Shown: positions 17,974 through 26,738 of the stretch, piece by piece
How the letters are laid out: the number at the start of each line of letters is the position of its first letter
Position numbering within the stretch: position 1 is the stretch's first letter
DNA from: Treponema pedis
Lineage (GTDB): Bacteria; Spirochaetota; Spirochaetia; Treponematales; Treponemataceae
Length of the DNA stretch: 64,000 bases
Assembly (NCBI RefSeq): GCF_017161325.1
Contig: NZ_CP045670.1
Location: forward strand, 1,481,367-1,545,366
Direction: 5' to 3'
The notes under the pieces: generated by a model
The model's input: only the letters and a program-made list of their open reading frames with translations
Database searches by the model: none
What the model was told of the DNA's origin: nothing
Translations under genes and position numbers: made by a program

Positions 17974-18635
17974 TTATTTTATTCTAATAATTTGTGTTGG
18001 AACATTTGATACATCAACAAGGTTTCCATTACTGTCTTTTATAAATGTTCCTCCATTTGACCTAATTGCATTTTCTTTTCTAATTTGTCGTGTTTTGTCT
18101 GCTGTTTTACTTGTTACTTCAAACGATTTTATAGCATTACCGTTATCATCTAACACAATAAAATCAACACGTCTTCCTTTTCCTTTATGTGTTACCTTGT
18201 TACCATTAGCATCTACCAAAGTCCTTTCAGTTAAAACTCTATCTTTACCATAAATATCTTCCAAAATTCTTCTTAGCGTATCTTCTCTACGTAAACCTTC
18301 TCGTTTGTTTTCAAAACAATCCAACCCGAATGGGTCTATTTCTATATTACTATCAAACACATACCCATAAATAGTAGGATTACCACCCGCCAATCCTATC
18401 GGGTCTTGTGATATATAAGCTCCTGTTTCCTGACTGTAATAACGCTTATAATTATATACTAATTCGGTTTCAGTATCAAGATATTACCCTTGATAAAGCA
18501 TATTGCAGAAGCCTTTTTCTCCTTCTTCTTTACGGACTCTTCCGTAAATATCTAACGTCCGCTCCCAAACTTTATTGCCTTGCTCGTCGGCAGCTAAAAT
18601 CGGTGTACCTAAGTGGTCGCTAATTATGTTAAAAT
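17974..18635 (-). pseudogene. Rhs fragment C: core remnant with nonsense codon and a nuclease-like toxin tip
   Basis: Begins abruptly at 18635 within the Rhs core (minus strand ATAATTAGCGACCAC matches IISDH of cassette A), with no start codon. A TAA at 18484-18486 replaces the CAA (Gln) of the parallel QGQYFDSE region in cassette A. After it the core boundary [19 protein letters not shown] is intact. The tip of ~115 residues carries [21 protein letters not shown], an Asp then Glu-x-Thr-x-Lys pattern like PD-(D/E)XK nucleases. The nuclease call is inference from motif only. It is paired with the gene at 17646. Confidence 0.75.
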
Positions 18636-18677
18636 GTTACGAACAATTATTATGTTATTATCATATTAATGTGTATA

Positions 18678-19151
18678 TTATTTAAGTGTCCAATTTTCTA
18701 ATGAAGAACAAAAATCATCAAAATTAGGAGCTACTGTTATCAATCCTTCTTCAATTGAATACTCATGATAAAAAACTTTAATTACTCCTGTTGATATTTC
18801 TATCCAAATATCATTACCGAATCCATCATCAGCAAAAGGAATATGAGTTTGGGTAAAATAATCTAACCCGGTATTATTTTCTATTTGGAGCTTTCTCGTC
18901 TTAATTATATCATCAAATTTTAAGAAAAAACCTATTTCTATTTTATCCCAATCTCCTTTTGTGATAGTATAAAACGTATGTCTAAACATCATTGCTTGCT
19001 TAGGAAAAAAAATGCCATCATATATTAGGTATAATTGAATAAAACTATCAATTTTATCACAATTAATTCCTAATAATTGTCTTATTTCTTCTTCGGAAAG
19101 TTGAGATTCTCTACCTTCATAGAGTAATTTTCTGTCTTTAAATAAATTCAT
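18678..19151 (-). CDS. SUKH (SMI1/KNR4)-family immunity protein, Rhs cassette B
   Basis: 157 aa cytoplasmic protein. The pattern FIQLYLIYDGI near residue 40, IPFADDGFGNDIWIEISTG near 105-123 and a final DDFCSSLENW match SUKH/SMI1-KNR4 proteins, a common immunity family for nuclease toxins. It starts 9 bases after the stop of the Rhs B tip, so it should neutralise that nuclease. Base composition is much lower in G+C than the Rhs core, as usual for toxin/immunity tips. Confidence 0.8.
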   Translation of the reverse strand: MNLFKDRKLLYEGRESQLSEEEIRQLLGINCDKIDSFIQLYLIYDGIFFPKQAMMFRHTFYTITKGDWDKIEIGFFLKFDDIIKTRKLQIENNTGLDYFTQTHIPFADDGFGNDIWIEISTGVIKVFYHEYSIEEGLITVAPNFDDFCSSLENWTLK

Positions 19152-19160
19152 TTTTTATCT

Positions 19161-20147
19161 TTATTGTTTACATCCATTTTTATTTCTTCGTTTTGTAGCT
19201 TCATCTATTGCTTCTTGTGTATTATACTTAAAACCTGTATCATCTTTAAAGTCTTTTGCTCCTCCTGTATGCCCTATTTTATGATAATCTTTTTTTACAA
19301 TTTGCATTGTCATTTCATTTGTTTTAGGGTCATACGAAACATGATGAACCCTATAATCATCAGACCATACATCTTTATTTTTAGTTTTCTCATACACTGC
19401 AACTTTATCTCCTGCATGACTGCCCGTTGCTTGTATTTTAATTAGTCCACCCGGATTGTCGGATGTAATAGTTGCAGGATGCAAGGCTTCTCCAATAAAA
19501 GAAAGGTGTCCCGTTAACCCCAATGGGTCTATCCAACTATTGGAATTGTGAACATAGCTGTATAAGTTCAACCCACCTGCAATAGAAATCGGGTCTTGGC
19601 TGATGTAACAACCTGTCTCCGAATTATACCACCTGTACCGGTTATAGTAAAGTCCTTCTAATTCAGCGTCTTCTATTTGTCCGACTTGCCTGAACGGTAT
19701 AAAAGTTCGCTCTCCTTTTAGCTTTTTCAGTCTGCCGTATATGTCGTAATCGCAACTCCATACAAGTTCGCCGTTATCGTCTATCGCCTGTATCGGTCTG
19801 CCTATATGGTCGGTTATAATACTGTACGATTTACCGTTTACAAGCTTTGCCGTCGGGGTAAAGCCCTCGAACACCCACGTTGTTATTTCATCTTTCTGTT
19901 TGCCCTCCTTTTTTATCTCATGCAAAAGTACATTTTTATCCCAAATGTACAAAAATTCGCGGTTGCCGTAGCTTTTGCTTATTCGCCTGCCGAAAGCATC
20001 GTACTTGAAGAATATCTTTTTACCTGTCGATGGGGTGGTTACGCTTTTCAGACTGCCGTTGGCGTTCCATTCGTAACTGTAACAGCATATTCCCCAAGAA
20101 GTATCGGGCTTTTTGCCTTGCCTATGAAATGGGCTTTTAAGTATTTT
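19161..20147 (-). pseudogene. Rhs fragment B: 5'-truncated core plus LHH-type HNH nuclease tip
   Basis: The frame is open from 20147 to 19161 but has no start codon; a TGA lies just upstream at 20148-20150. The first ~250 bases (19897-20144) are identical to cassette A. YD-repeat core (SYEWNANGSLKSV, KYDAFGRRISKSYG) is followed by the core end ISQDPISIAGGLNLYSYV. The tip is ~115 residues with RVHHVSYDPKTNEMTMQIV, DYHKIGHTGG, the HH...H...HTGG pattern of LHH-type HNH/endonuclease VII toxins. It is probably unexpressed as it stands and available for recombination into a full-length rhs gene elsewhere. Confidence 0.82.
19897..20144. repeat. 248-bp exact repeat, copy in Rhs cassette B
   Basis: Reads identically to 21418-21665 by eye, in the same orientation, offset 1521 bases. 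Homology stops abruptly at 20144, the 5' edge of cassette B. Confidence 0.88.
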
Positions 20148-20196
20148 TCAAAAATGATTTTTTAGTAATAAATTTGGAAAATTGTCCATTACCACA

Positions 20197-20643
20197 TTAC
20201 TTATTATTCTCTCCATAGAATACCCAACCCTTTAATTTTTTCCTTTTAAACTCTTTTGTAAACCCCTCACTTACCCAAATGCCTTTATCAAAAAATATAG
20301 TGTCTCTTTTGGAATGGTTCATAATATGCAATAGCTTGTGATTGGTATCTATTAAATTATTATCTGAATATATGTTAGCTTTTATCCATTCAAACTCCCC
20401 TTTATAATGTTCTTCAAGAAGAGACATCGCCTTTGAGTTTAACAAATAGATATGAACTTTGTTTATAGGGATGCAGTCCCATTTCTCTGCAATAACTTCA
20501 AAATTATTAAAATCCAAACGAATAGTTAAATCAATAGGTTCTATGTCCCTAAATAAAAGATAATCAAGCTCATCCTTTTGGCAAGAAAACTTTCCATACT
20601 CTCCATTAGGAAAATTACTGTTAGTACTTATCAAATATTTCAT
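20197..20643 (-). CDS. probable immunity protein for Rhs cassette A
   Basis: 148 aa, starting 8 bases after the stop of the AHH-tip Rhs fragment. Soluble, with no signal peptide. The pattern IDLTIRLDFNNFEVIAEKW and KANIYSDNNLIDTNHKLLHI is vaguely like immunity families of the Imm11/DUF1629 kind, but I cannot confirm this. Role assigned from position next to the toxin tip and from its low G+C content. Confidence 0.6.
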   Translation of the reverse strand: MKYLISTNSNFPNGEYGKFSCQKDELDYLLFRDIEPIDLTIRLDFNNFEVIAEKWDCIPINKVHIYLLNSKAMSLLEEHYKGEFEWIKANIYSDNNLIDTNHKLLHIMNHSKRDTIFFDKGIWVSEGFTKEFKRKKLKGWVFYGENNK

Positions 20644-20651
20644 AATTTAAT

Positions 20652-22395
20652 TTATATTGAAAATTTACAAGAAGAGTTTTTTCTTCTATTTTTGTTTAAT
20701 GCTATCTCTCCTTTATTTAATTTATCTCTAACTTTATTTGTTATATCATCCAATGCTTGTTTGTATTGGTCTTGTGTCCAATTTTCTTTTTTACCTAATA
20801 AAACTTTCTCATCCATAGCATCTGCTATCAACTCTGAATAAATGTTATAATGTTTTCCTGAATGTATTGAACTAACATTATCCTCTGTATTATATTTTGT
20901 AGGTAAATCAATCTTATTGGTTGAAGATTGCAAAAAATCATTAGGGTCTTTATATCCAGCTAAACTAATCAAAGCATGATTTTTAGTTAAATTATTTTTA
21001 TCACTAATAATATGATGAGATTGAGTAGTATTATTAAGACCAAATACATCAATCCAACTGTTCGGGTCTTTCACATACCCATAAATTGTAGGATTTCCGC
21101 CCGCCAACCCTATCGGGTCTTGGCTAATATAAGTACCTGTGTCAGGCGAATAATACCTATACCTATTATAACATAAATCTGTCTCACTGTCAAAGTATTG
21201 ACCTTGATACAAAAAACAACAGAACCCCTTTTCGCCTTTTTCTTTGCGTATTCTGCCGTAAATATCAAGTTCTCGCTCCCAAACTTTATTGCCTTGTGTA
21301 TCTATGGCTTGTAAAGGTGTGCCTAAATGGTCTGATATTATGCTGTAAGATTTATCGCCCTGTATCTTAGCGACAGGTGTAAATCCTTGAAATACCCACG
21401 TCGTTATTTCGTCTTCCTGTTTGCCCTCCTTTTTTATCTCATGCAAAAGTACATTTTTATCCCAAATGTACAAAAATTCGCGGTTGCCGTAGCTTTTGCT
21501 TATTCGCCTGCCGAAAGCATCGTACTTGAAGAATATCTTTTTACCTGTCGATGGGGTGGTTACGCTTTTCAGACTGCCGTTGGCGTTCCATTCGTAACTG
21601 TAACAGCATATTCCCCAAGAAGTATCGGGCTTTTTGCCTTGCCTATGAAATGGGCTTTTAAGTATCAGATTGCCTTCGCAGTCGTAGTAATAATACCAAC
21701 TCCGTTTACTGTCGTGTTCAAGGCGGCTGTTGTAATATATACGGTCGGTGAAGTCGGGGCTTTCGTACAGGTTGCCGAGCTTGTCGGCTGTACGCCATAC
21801 CTCTTCTTTGCCGCCATAGACCGCCCGCGTCAAAAAGCCTCTATCGTTGTACTCGAAGGCGGTTGTTTCGTTCGTTTTAAGGTCTATTATCTTCGCAAGG
21901 CGGTCGTCTGTGCCCCATCGGTATTCGCGGTCAAGGTGTGTGTGTCCGTTCGATACCGCATTCTGATAGCGGACACGTCCCAGTTTGTCGCGGCGGGTGC
22001 GGGAGGTCAGTCCGCCCGAGAGGGTTCGCTGTATCTCTAAGCCCTGACGGTCGTAGTCTATCGTTGCCTGCCACCCTTGAGCCTCTATACCCGTTATGTT
22101 GCCGAGGCTGTCGAGCTCCGTTGCTATGTCGGCTCCCGAACTGCTCGCCGTATGCGTGCGTCTGCCGAGTATGTCGTATCGGCTTGTGATTTCGTGTCCG
22201 TTGCACGTTTCACGGGTGATGTTGCCCATTGCATCGCGGTCGAACTCAACTATCGAATCGGCATTGCGGGCTGCTTTCAGTAAGCCTTTTTCGTACAAAA
22301 ATCTCTCTTCGCTGCCGTCGTGATAGCTTACCCGCGTAATGTGTCCTGCGGGGTCGTATTCGTACTGCGTATGGCGTTTGCGTATCGCTCGTGCG
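20652..22395 (-). pseudogene. Rhs fragment A: 5'-truncated Rhs with AHH-type nuclease tip
   Basis: About 580 codons of Rhs core without start codon; Rhs similarity begins near 22390 (RKRHTQYEYDPAGHITRV) immediately beside a terminator. The core has many YD repeats (EFDRDAMGNITRE, DILGRRTHTAS, DSLGNITGI), and the core end is [19 protein letters not shown]. The tip contains SHHIISDKNNLTKNHALISL then HSGKHYNIYSELIADAMD, the HH...N...HSGxH pattern of AHH-type HNH/endonuclease VII toxins. The 5' half of the core is clearly G+C-richer than the genome, the tip clearly AT-richer. A full rhs would need ~800 or more further codons with delivery domains, absent here. Confidence 0.85.
21418..21665. repeat. 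248-bp exact repeat, copy in Rhs cassette A
   Basis: Partner of 19897-20144. It covers the Rhs core segment encoding KPDTSWGICCYSYEWN through YIWDKNVLLHEIKKEGKQ. Sequence on both sides diverges. Confidence 0.88.
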
Positions 22396-22427
22396 AAAAA
22401 AATAACCCGTCCGCGATTGGGGACGGG
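22396..22427 (-). terminator. intrinsic terminator of the permease gene, abutting the Rhs array
   Basis: Stem CCCGTCC / GGACGGG (22406-22427) with an 8-base loop and, on the minus strand, TTATTTTTTT after it (22396-22405). The Rhs sequence starts directly after the T run. Confidence 0.8.
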
Positions 22428-22536
22428 CAGGTGATTTATTCTATCGGTTTAATTTGATTGTTATCGTATCTTCGCATAATCGTTAGACTGCAAAATCTTA
22501 ACCGTTTTGAACTTATTGTAAATTAGGTTATAATGC

Positions 22537-23841
22537 TTAAAATTTAATTATAAATTTTCCTGCAAAAATAATAAACAATATCCAAGTTACTATCGGTATA
22601 TCTTTAAATTTCCCTTTGATGCATTTTAAGATTACATAAGAGAGAATACCGAAGACAATTCCGTCGGCAATGCTGTAGCAAAACGGCATCATAATCATAG
22701 TAATAAATGCGGGGATTCCTTCCGAAGGGTCTTTATAGTTAATTTCTCCCGCCTGACTCATCATTAAAAATCCTACAATAATTAAAGCAGGTGCAGTTGC
22801 AGCCGAAGGTATAAGAAGGAAGAGGGGAGAAAATAATAGAGCCGCTATAAACATTGCCGCCGTAGTTAACGAGGTAAGTCCCGTTTTTCCGCCTGCGGCG
22901 ACACCCGCCGTGCTTTCAACATAACTTGTAACGGTAGAGGTTCCGAGGCATGCCCCTACTATTGTTCCTATTGCGTCCGCTAAAAGTGCTTGTTTTACTT
23001 TGGGAACGTTTCCGTCTTTATCGGTAAGATTTGCCTGTGCCGATACTCCCACTAAGGTTCCTACCGTATCGAAAATATCTACAAAAAGAAAAGAGATAAA
23101 TACGACAAAGAATTTAAACGACAATACATTTGAAAAGTCGAAATTAAAGACGGCGGGAGAAGCGGGCAGGCTTACCGGTGTCCACCCTTCCCAGCCGTCC
23201 GCAGGTTTTGTTATTCCCATAGGAATCCCTATGGCTGTAGTAATCAATATTCCTATTAAAATCGCTCCCGGTACTTTTAAGATAAATAAGGCGCAAGTAA
23301 TAATTAAGCCTATAATTGCAAGCAGGGCGGGGGAGCCGTAAGAAAAGGTGCCTAAGCCTACAAGTGTTGCAGGATTATCCGTAATAATTCCTGAATTTTG
23401 AAGGGCTATAAACGTAATAAAAATACCTATACCTGCTGCAACGGCTTTTTTAAGGTTTGCGGGGATTGACTTTATGATTGCTTCTCTAACATTAACCGCC
23501 GAAAGAAGAACGAATAAAACGCCTTCCAAAAAAACCGCCGTTAAGGCTGCCGCAGGCGAATAGCCTAAGCCCATAACTACGCTGTAAGTAAAAAAAGCGT
23601 TTAACCCCATTCCCGAAGCAAGGGCTACGGGCAGATTTGCCAAAAATGCCATTGCAGCCGTTGCAACGGCTGCGGATAAGGCTGTAGCGGTAAAAACCGC
23701 TCCGCTGTCCAACCCCGTTTGACTTAAAATCCCCGGATTAACCGCCAGGATATAAGCCATTGCCAAAAAGGTTGTAATACCTGCAAGAATTTCAGTGCGC
23801 ACACAGGTGTTGTGCTCTTTAAGTTTGAAAAGCTTTTCCAT
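22537..23841 (-). CDS. NCS2-family purine permease (AzgA/PbuG type)
   Basis: Inner-membrane proton-coupled uptake of hypoxanthine/guanine or adenine is the usual role of this subfamily. The start segment EILAGITTFLAMAYILAVNP, then SGMGLNAFFTYSVV, VDIFDTVGTLVGV and GTSTVTSYVESTAGVAAGGKTGLT are AzgA-type signatures. 434 aa with about 12-14 hydrophobic segments. The start at 23841 (MEKLFKLKEHNTC) is chosen because AAGGAG lies ten bases upstream; a longer frame to 23871 has no such site. Monocistronic: own promoter at 23862-23890 and terminator at 22396-22427. I see no purine riboswitch in the leader. Confidence 0.92.
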   Translation of the reverse strand: MEKLFKLKEHNTCVRTEILAGITTFLAMAYILAVNPGILSQTGLDSGAVFTATALSAAVATAAMAFLANLPVALASGMGLNAFFTYSVVMGLGYSPAAALTAVFLEGVLFVLLSAVNVREAIIKSIPANLKKAVAAGIGIFITFIALQNSGIITDNPATLVGLGTFSYGSPALLAIIGLIITCALFILKVPGAILIGILITTAIGIPMGITKPADGWEGWTPVSLPASPAVFNFDFSNVLSFKFFVVFISFLFVDIFDTVGTLVGVSAQANLTDKDGNVPKVKQALLADAIGTIVGACLGTSTVTSYVESTAGVAAGGKTGLTSLTTAAMFIAALLFSPLFLLIPSAATAPALIIVGFLMMSQAGEINYKDPSEGIPAFITMIMMPFCYSIADGIVFGILSYVILKCIKGKFKDIPIVTWILFIIFAGKFIIKF

Positions 23842-23861
23842 AAGAATGAACTCCTTGCGGT

Positions 23862-23890
23862 AATATAGCATATTATTTTTTTTCTAACAA
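23862..23890 (-). promoter_or_regulatory. promoter of the purine permease gene
   Basis: TTGTTA (23885-23890), 17-base spacer, TATATT (23862-23867), minus strand, about 20 bases before the start codon. Confidence 0.65.
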
Positions 23891-24059
23891 TAGATGATAT
23901 AAACTCTGTCTTTGCTATCTTGTTTTTTTTTATTTTTTCTAATATAGTTAAAGCTGCGCGGTTAAATACAGGATTTTAATTTACCGTGTTTTTGCAACGG
24001 GCGCTTTTAAAAGAAGTTCCCGGCAGGAAGCGTAAAAATTTTATCTTAAGGAGCTTACT

Positions 24060-24418
24060 ATGCCTTGGAAGGTAATTTATTTTTTGTTTATTATTTTAGC
24101 CTTCGCTTTGTTTGCAGGTTTTAATATGAACAACACTTGCGATGTTTCTTTGGTTTTTTATACATTAAAAACCGTTCCCGTGTATGTAATCAATTTATTT
24201 TCTTTTTTGATTGGAATTGTACTTACCGTTCCTTTTTTTTGGGGAAATAAAAACGGAATGCCAAAGCTCCGAAACATCAAGGGTTTTCTTCCGCCGCTAC
24301 CGATAACGAGGTTTCGGGAATAAAGAATGTCGATTTAAAACCGCAAAAAAGAACTTGGTTTTGGAATAAGAAAAAAGTTTCAGGCGGTGAAAGTGCGGGT
24401 TTTTCTTCCGATGCCTGA
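24060..24418 (+). CDS. LapA-like (DUF1049) membrane protein, frame broken once
   Basis: Two hydrophobic segments (VIYFLFIILAFALFAGFN and VYVINLFSFLIGIVLTVPFFWG) bracketing NMNNTCDVSLVFY, the layout of LapA/DUF1049 proteins that help envelope assembly. As read, the frame ends at 24323. Adding one A near 24257-24258 joins it to NAKAPKHQGFSSAATDNEVS and a Lys-rich tail ending SSDA at 24418, giving ~119 aa. The continuation has the codon habits of the neighbouring genes, so I treat it as one gene with a likely sequence error. AAGGAG lies seven bases before the ATG. Confidence 0.68.
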
Positions 24419-24431
24419 TAAAAAATGCGGA

Positions 24432-25433
24432 ATGACGCATCTTAATTTAAAAGCGGCTCTTATAATTTTACTTTCTTTTTTTATTCCTCAAGTTCTGTTT
24501 TGCGGAAATGAAATATCTTCCAATGTGCAAAAGCTGATTGAAAAGGCTTTTATAAAAAAAACGCCTGAAGCGGTTATCGCTTTTATAAGTGCGGAAGCTG
24601 AAAAGTCGGTTCGACCTGCCGAAAAACGGCAAATCCTTATTATTCTTGCCGATTACGAAGAACGCTTTGATTTTTTTAAGGAAGCCGTAAACCATTATTT
24701 AATTGCCGCGGAAAATGCACCACTTGCCGAAAAAAAAACTCTTTTATTAAAGGCTGCCGGAGCCGCCGTTTTGGCCGACGATATGAATAAGGCCTCCGAG
24801 CTTTGCAATGATTTGCTCTTACTTGTACAAACTCCTATGTCGGAAGAAGACGCGAAAATAATTCTTTATTCAGAGTGGCTTAAACTTAAATTCTACGAAG
24901 AAGGCTCTAAGGAATTTTCTTCCGCGATTTTATCTATGAAAAAGCACGTTACCGATTCCGCTTTTAAAGAATTTCATCCGGCTCTGCTTTTAACCTTATG
25001 GTGGATTGAAAACGATAAAAGGGCTGAAAATACTCTTTTAAAAAAATTCCCTAACAGTATTGAAGCGGGTATCGTGCGCGGCGAAGCCGTACTCTCTCCC
25101 AAAACTTTTTGGTATTTAATGCCCCGCTCCTTTGCATTTACCGAAACGGAGGAAGAATCGGAGCCTTTAATAGGCAGTATCGAATTACAATCTGCAGGAA
25201 GTACTCAGCTTAATCCGCAATCTGCGGCTTTTCAAGTAGGTTTTTTTAAAACGGAAGATTACGCAAGGGCCCTTTTGGCGGAATTATTAAAAAAAGGTTT
25301 TAAAGCTTCAATTAAAGAAGATAGGAGGGTATCCGGGCTTTTTTATTCCGTTTTTGTTTTTGCGGACGGAAACGGCGATGTGCTTTTAAGATTAAAACAG
25401 GCGGGTTACGAGCCCGTTCCCGTATTCCGGTAG
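24432..25433 (+). CDS. exported SPOR-domain protein with helical repeats
   Basis: 333 aa from the ATG at 24432; ATG 24411 and GTG 24387 are in frame but no start has a good ribosome site. A signal peptide (AALIILLSFFIPQVLFCG) is followed by helical, TPR-like segments (EKRQILIILADYEERFDFFKEA, AAGAAVLADDMNKASEL). The C-terminal ~70 residues form a SPOR domain (SAAFQVGFFKTEDYARALL, YSVFVFADGNGDVL). SPOR domains bind denuded peptidoglycan glycan strands. A role in cell-wall remodelling or division is therefore likely but inferred. cbiD starts 3 bases later. Confidence 0.78.
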   Translation: MTHLNLKAALIILLSFFIPQVLFCGNEISSNVQKLIEKAFIKKTPEAVIAFISAEAEKSVRPAEKRQILIILADYEERFDFFKEAVNHYLIAAENAPLAEKKTLLLKAAGAAVLADDMNKASELCNDLLLLVQTPMSEEDAKIILYSEWLKLKFYEEGSKEFSSAILSMKKHVTDSAFKEFHPALLLTLWWIENDKRAENTLLKKFPNSIEAGIVRGEAVLSPKTFWYLMPRSFAFTETEEESEPLIGSIELQSAGSTQLNPQSAAFQVGFFKTEDYARALLAELLKKGFKASIKEDRRVSGLFYSVFVFADGNGDVLLRLKQAGYEPVPVFR

Positions 25434-25436
25434 TTT

Positions 25437-26600
25437 ATGAAACTTGATTTATACATCGACAAAGACGGACAAAAACTTAGGTGCGGCTACACTACGGGAA
25501 GCTGCGCGGCTGCTGCGGCAAAGGCTGCCGCAATTATTTTAAAAGAAGGCTCTTTTAATTCTTTAAAAAAAGAAACAAAAGAAGGTATAATTTATTCGGT
25601 AAAAATAGATACTCCGGCAGGCTATGTTTTAGACCTGCCGGTAGAAAAATTACAGCTTTCAACTTTATCCGAAAATTCCGCCGCTGCGGAAAAATTTCAA
25701 TTCACATTATCCTGTAAGGAACCTTTTGCAATTGCGGCTGTTCAAAAAGATGCGGGAGACGACCCTGACAGTACGGACGGAATTTTTATCTATGCTATGG
25801 TTTCCGCAAGAAATGACGGTATTGTAAACATAGCGGGCGGCGAGGGGATAGGAATAATTACTAAAAAAGGTCTTTTCGGCGAAGTGGGAGAAGCCGCCAT
25901 AAATCCGGTTCCGCGTAAGATGATTAAAGACGAAGTTTTAAAGGTTTTAAAAACGGGCTGCGATGTACTTATTTTTTCTCCTGAAGGAAAAGAAATAGCA
26001 AAAAAAACTTTTAATAAAAACATAGGAGTTGAAGGCGGAATTTCAATAATAGGCACAAAGGGAATTGTTTACCCTATGAGCGAAGAAGCGATTAAAAAAA
26101 CAATTTACATGGAAATAAACGGCATTGCGGAAAACCGGGGTACTTCCGATATTTTACTTGTTCCGGGAAATTACGGAGAAAAACTTGCGGAAGAATTAAA
26201 CTTAAAAATTCCGGTCGTAAAAATTTCAAATTATGCGGGAGACGGTTTAACTTACGCTTACTCAAAGGGTTTTAAAAATATAACCCTTTTGGGGCATATA
26301 GGTAAATTTGCAAAACTCGCAATAGGTATTTTTAACACGCATAACCGCACCGCCGATACACGTATGGAAGCCTTTGTTTATTATCTTGCTTTAAGAGGCG
26401 TTCCTCTTGAAGTCCTGAAAACCGTCAATTCTTTTTTAACGGCGGAAGAGTGTTTTAATTATCTTGTAGAACAAAATCTTCAATCGGTTATAACCGAAAT
26501 GGAGCGCGGCGCTGAAGAAAGAATAAAAAAGTATTTAAAAGATGAAGAAGTAAAAATAAAGGTTATGATTTATTCTATGAAGCACAGTGTATGCAGCTGA
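25437..26600 (+). CDS. cbiD: cobalt-precorrin-5B C1-methyltransferase
   Basis: Anaerobic cobalamin pathway enzyme that methylates C-1 of cobalt-precorrin-5B using S-adenosylmethionine. Characteristic LRCGYTTGSCAAAAAKAA at the N-terminus, KDAGDDPDSTDGIFIYAMV, GEGIGIITKKGL, AINPVPRKMI and HIGKFAKLAIGIFNTHNRTADTRM are all visible; 387 aa is normal. It is separated from the other cobalamin genes of the window (cobU, cobS, cobC at 53.3-55.2 kb), so the full pathway must be spread over the chromosome. Its start sits 3 bases after the SPOR gene stop. Confidence 0.95.
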   Translation: MKLDLYIDKDGQKLRCGYTTGSCAAAAAKAAAIILKEGSFNSLKKETKEGIIYSVKIDTPAGYVLDLPVEKLQLSTLSENSAAAEKFQFTLSCKEPFAIAAVQKDAGDDPDSTDGIFIYAMVSARNDGIVNIAGGEGIGIITKKGLFGEVGEAAINPVPRKMIKDEVLKVLKTGCDVLIFSPEGKEIAKKTFNKNIGVEGGISIIGTKGIVYPMSEEAIKKTIYMEINGIAENRGTSDILLVPGNYGEKLAEELNLKIPVVKISNYAGDGLTYAYSKGFKNITLLGHIGKFAKLAIGIFNTHNRTADTRMEAFVYYLALRGVPLEVLKTVNSFLTAEECFNYLVEQNLQSVITEMERGAEERIKKYLKDEEVKIKVMIYSMKHSVCS

Positions 26601-26657
26601 CGGATTTATTCATTAAGGAGAAACTTGTTTATTTCTATATTTTTTTATTTTTATGTA

Positions 26658-26686
26658 TTGACATAAATTAAAAAATATGTTAGTAA
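26658..26686 (+). promoter_or_regulatory. promoter of the pyruvate formate-lyase operon
   Basis: TTGACA (26658-26663), 17-base spacer, TAGTAA (26681-26686). The expected start point is about 26693, just before the inverted repeat at 26698. Confidence 0.6.
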
Positions 26687-26697
26687 GTAGGTATCTT

Positions 26698-26725
26698 TTT
26701 TTTGTTTGTTAAGGCAAACAAAAAA
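26698..26725 (+). promoter_or_regulatory. 11-bp inverted repeat before pflB, candidate operator or leader hairpin
   Basis: TTTTTTGTTTG / CAAACAAAAAA with a 6-base centre TTAAGG, immediately before the AAGGAG ribosome site (26728-26733). The symmetric TTGTTTG-N6-CAAACAA core resembles sites of redox repressors of the Rex type, which often control pfl genes. The repressor identity is inference. Confidence 0.5.
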
Positions 26726-26738
26726 TCAAGGAGTTTCT

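Noticed and set aside
21387-22040. Long plus-strand open frame opposite the Rhs core
   Set aside because: Complement-frame shadow of a G+C-rich repeat protein; no ribosome site and no recognisable domain.
17500-22500. Insertion sequence or phage carrying the Rhs array
   Set aside because: No transposase, integrase or terminal inverted repeats are visible; the array borders are a terminator and the rpsF promoter region.
22537-24059. Purine riboswitch before the purine permease
   Set aside because: The leader from promoter to start is only about 20 bases, and no conserved riboswitch core is visible.
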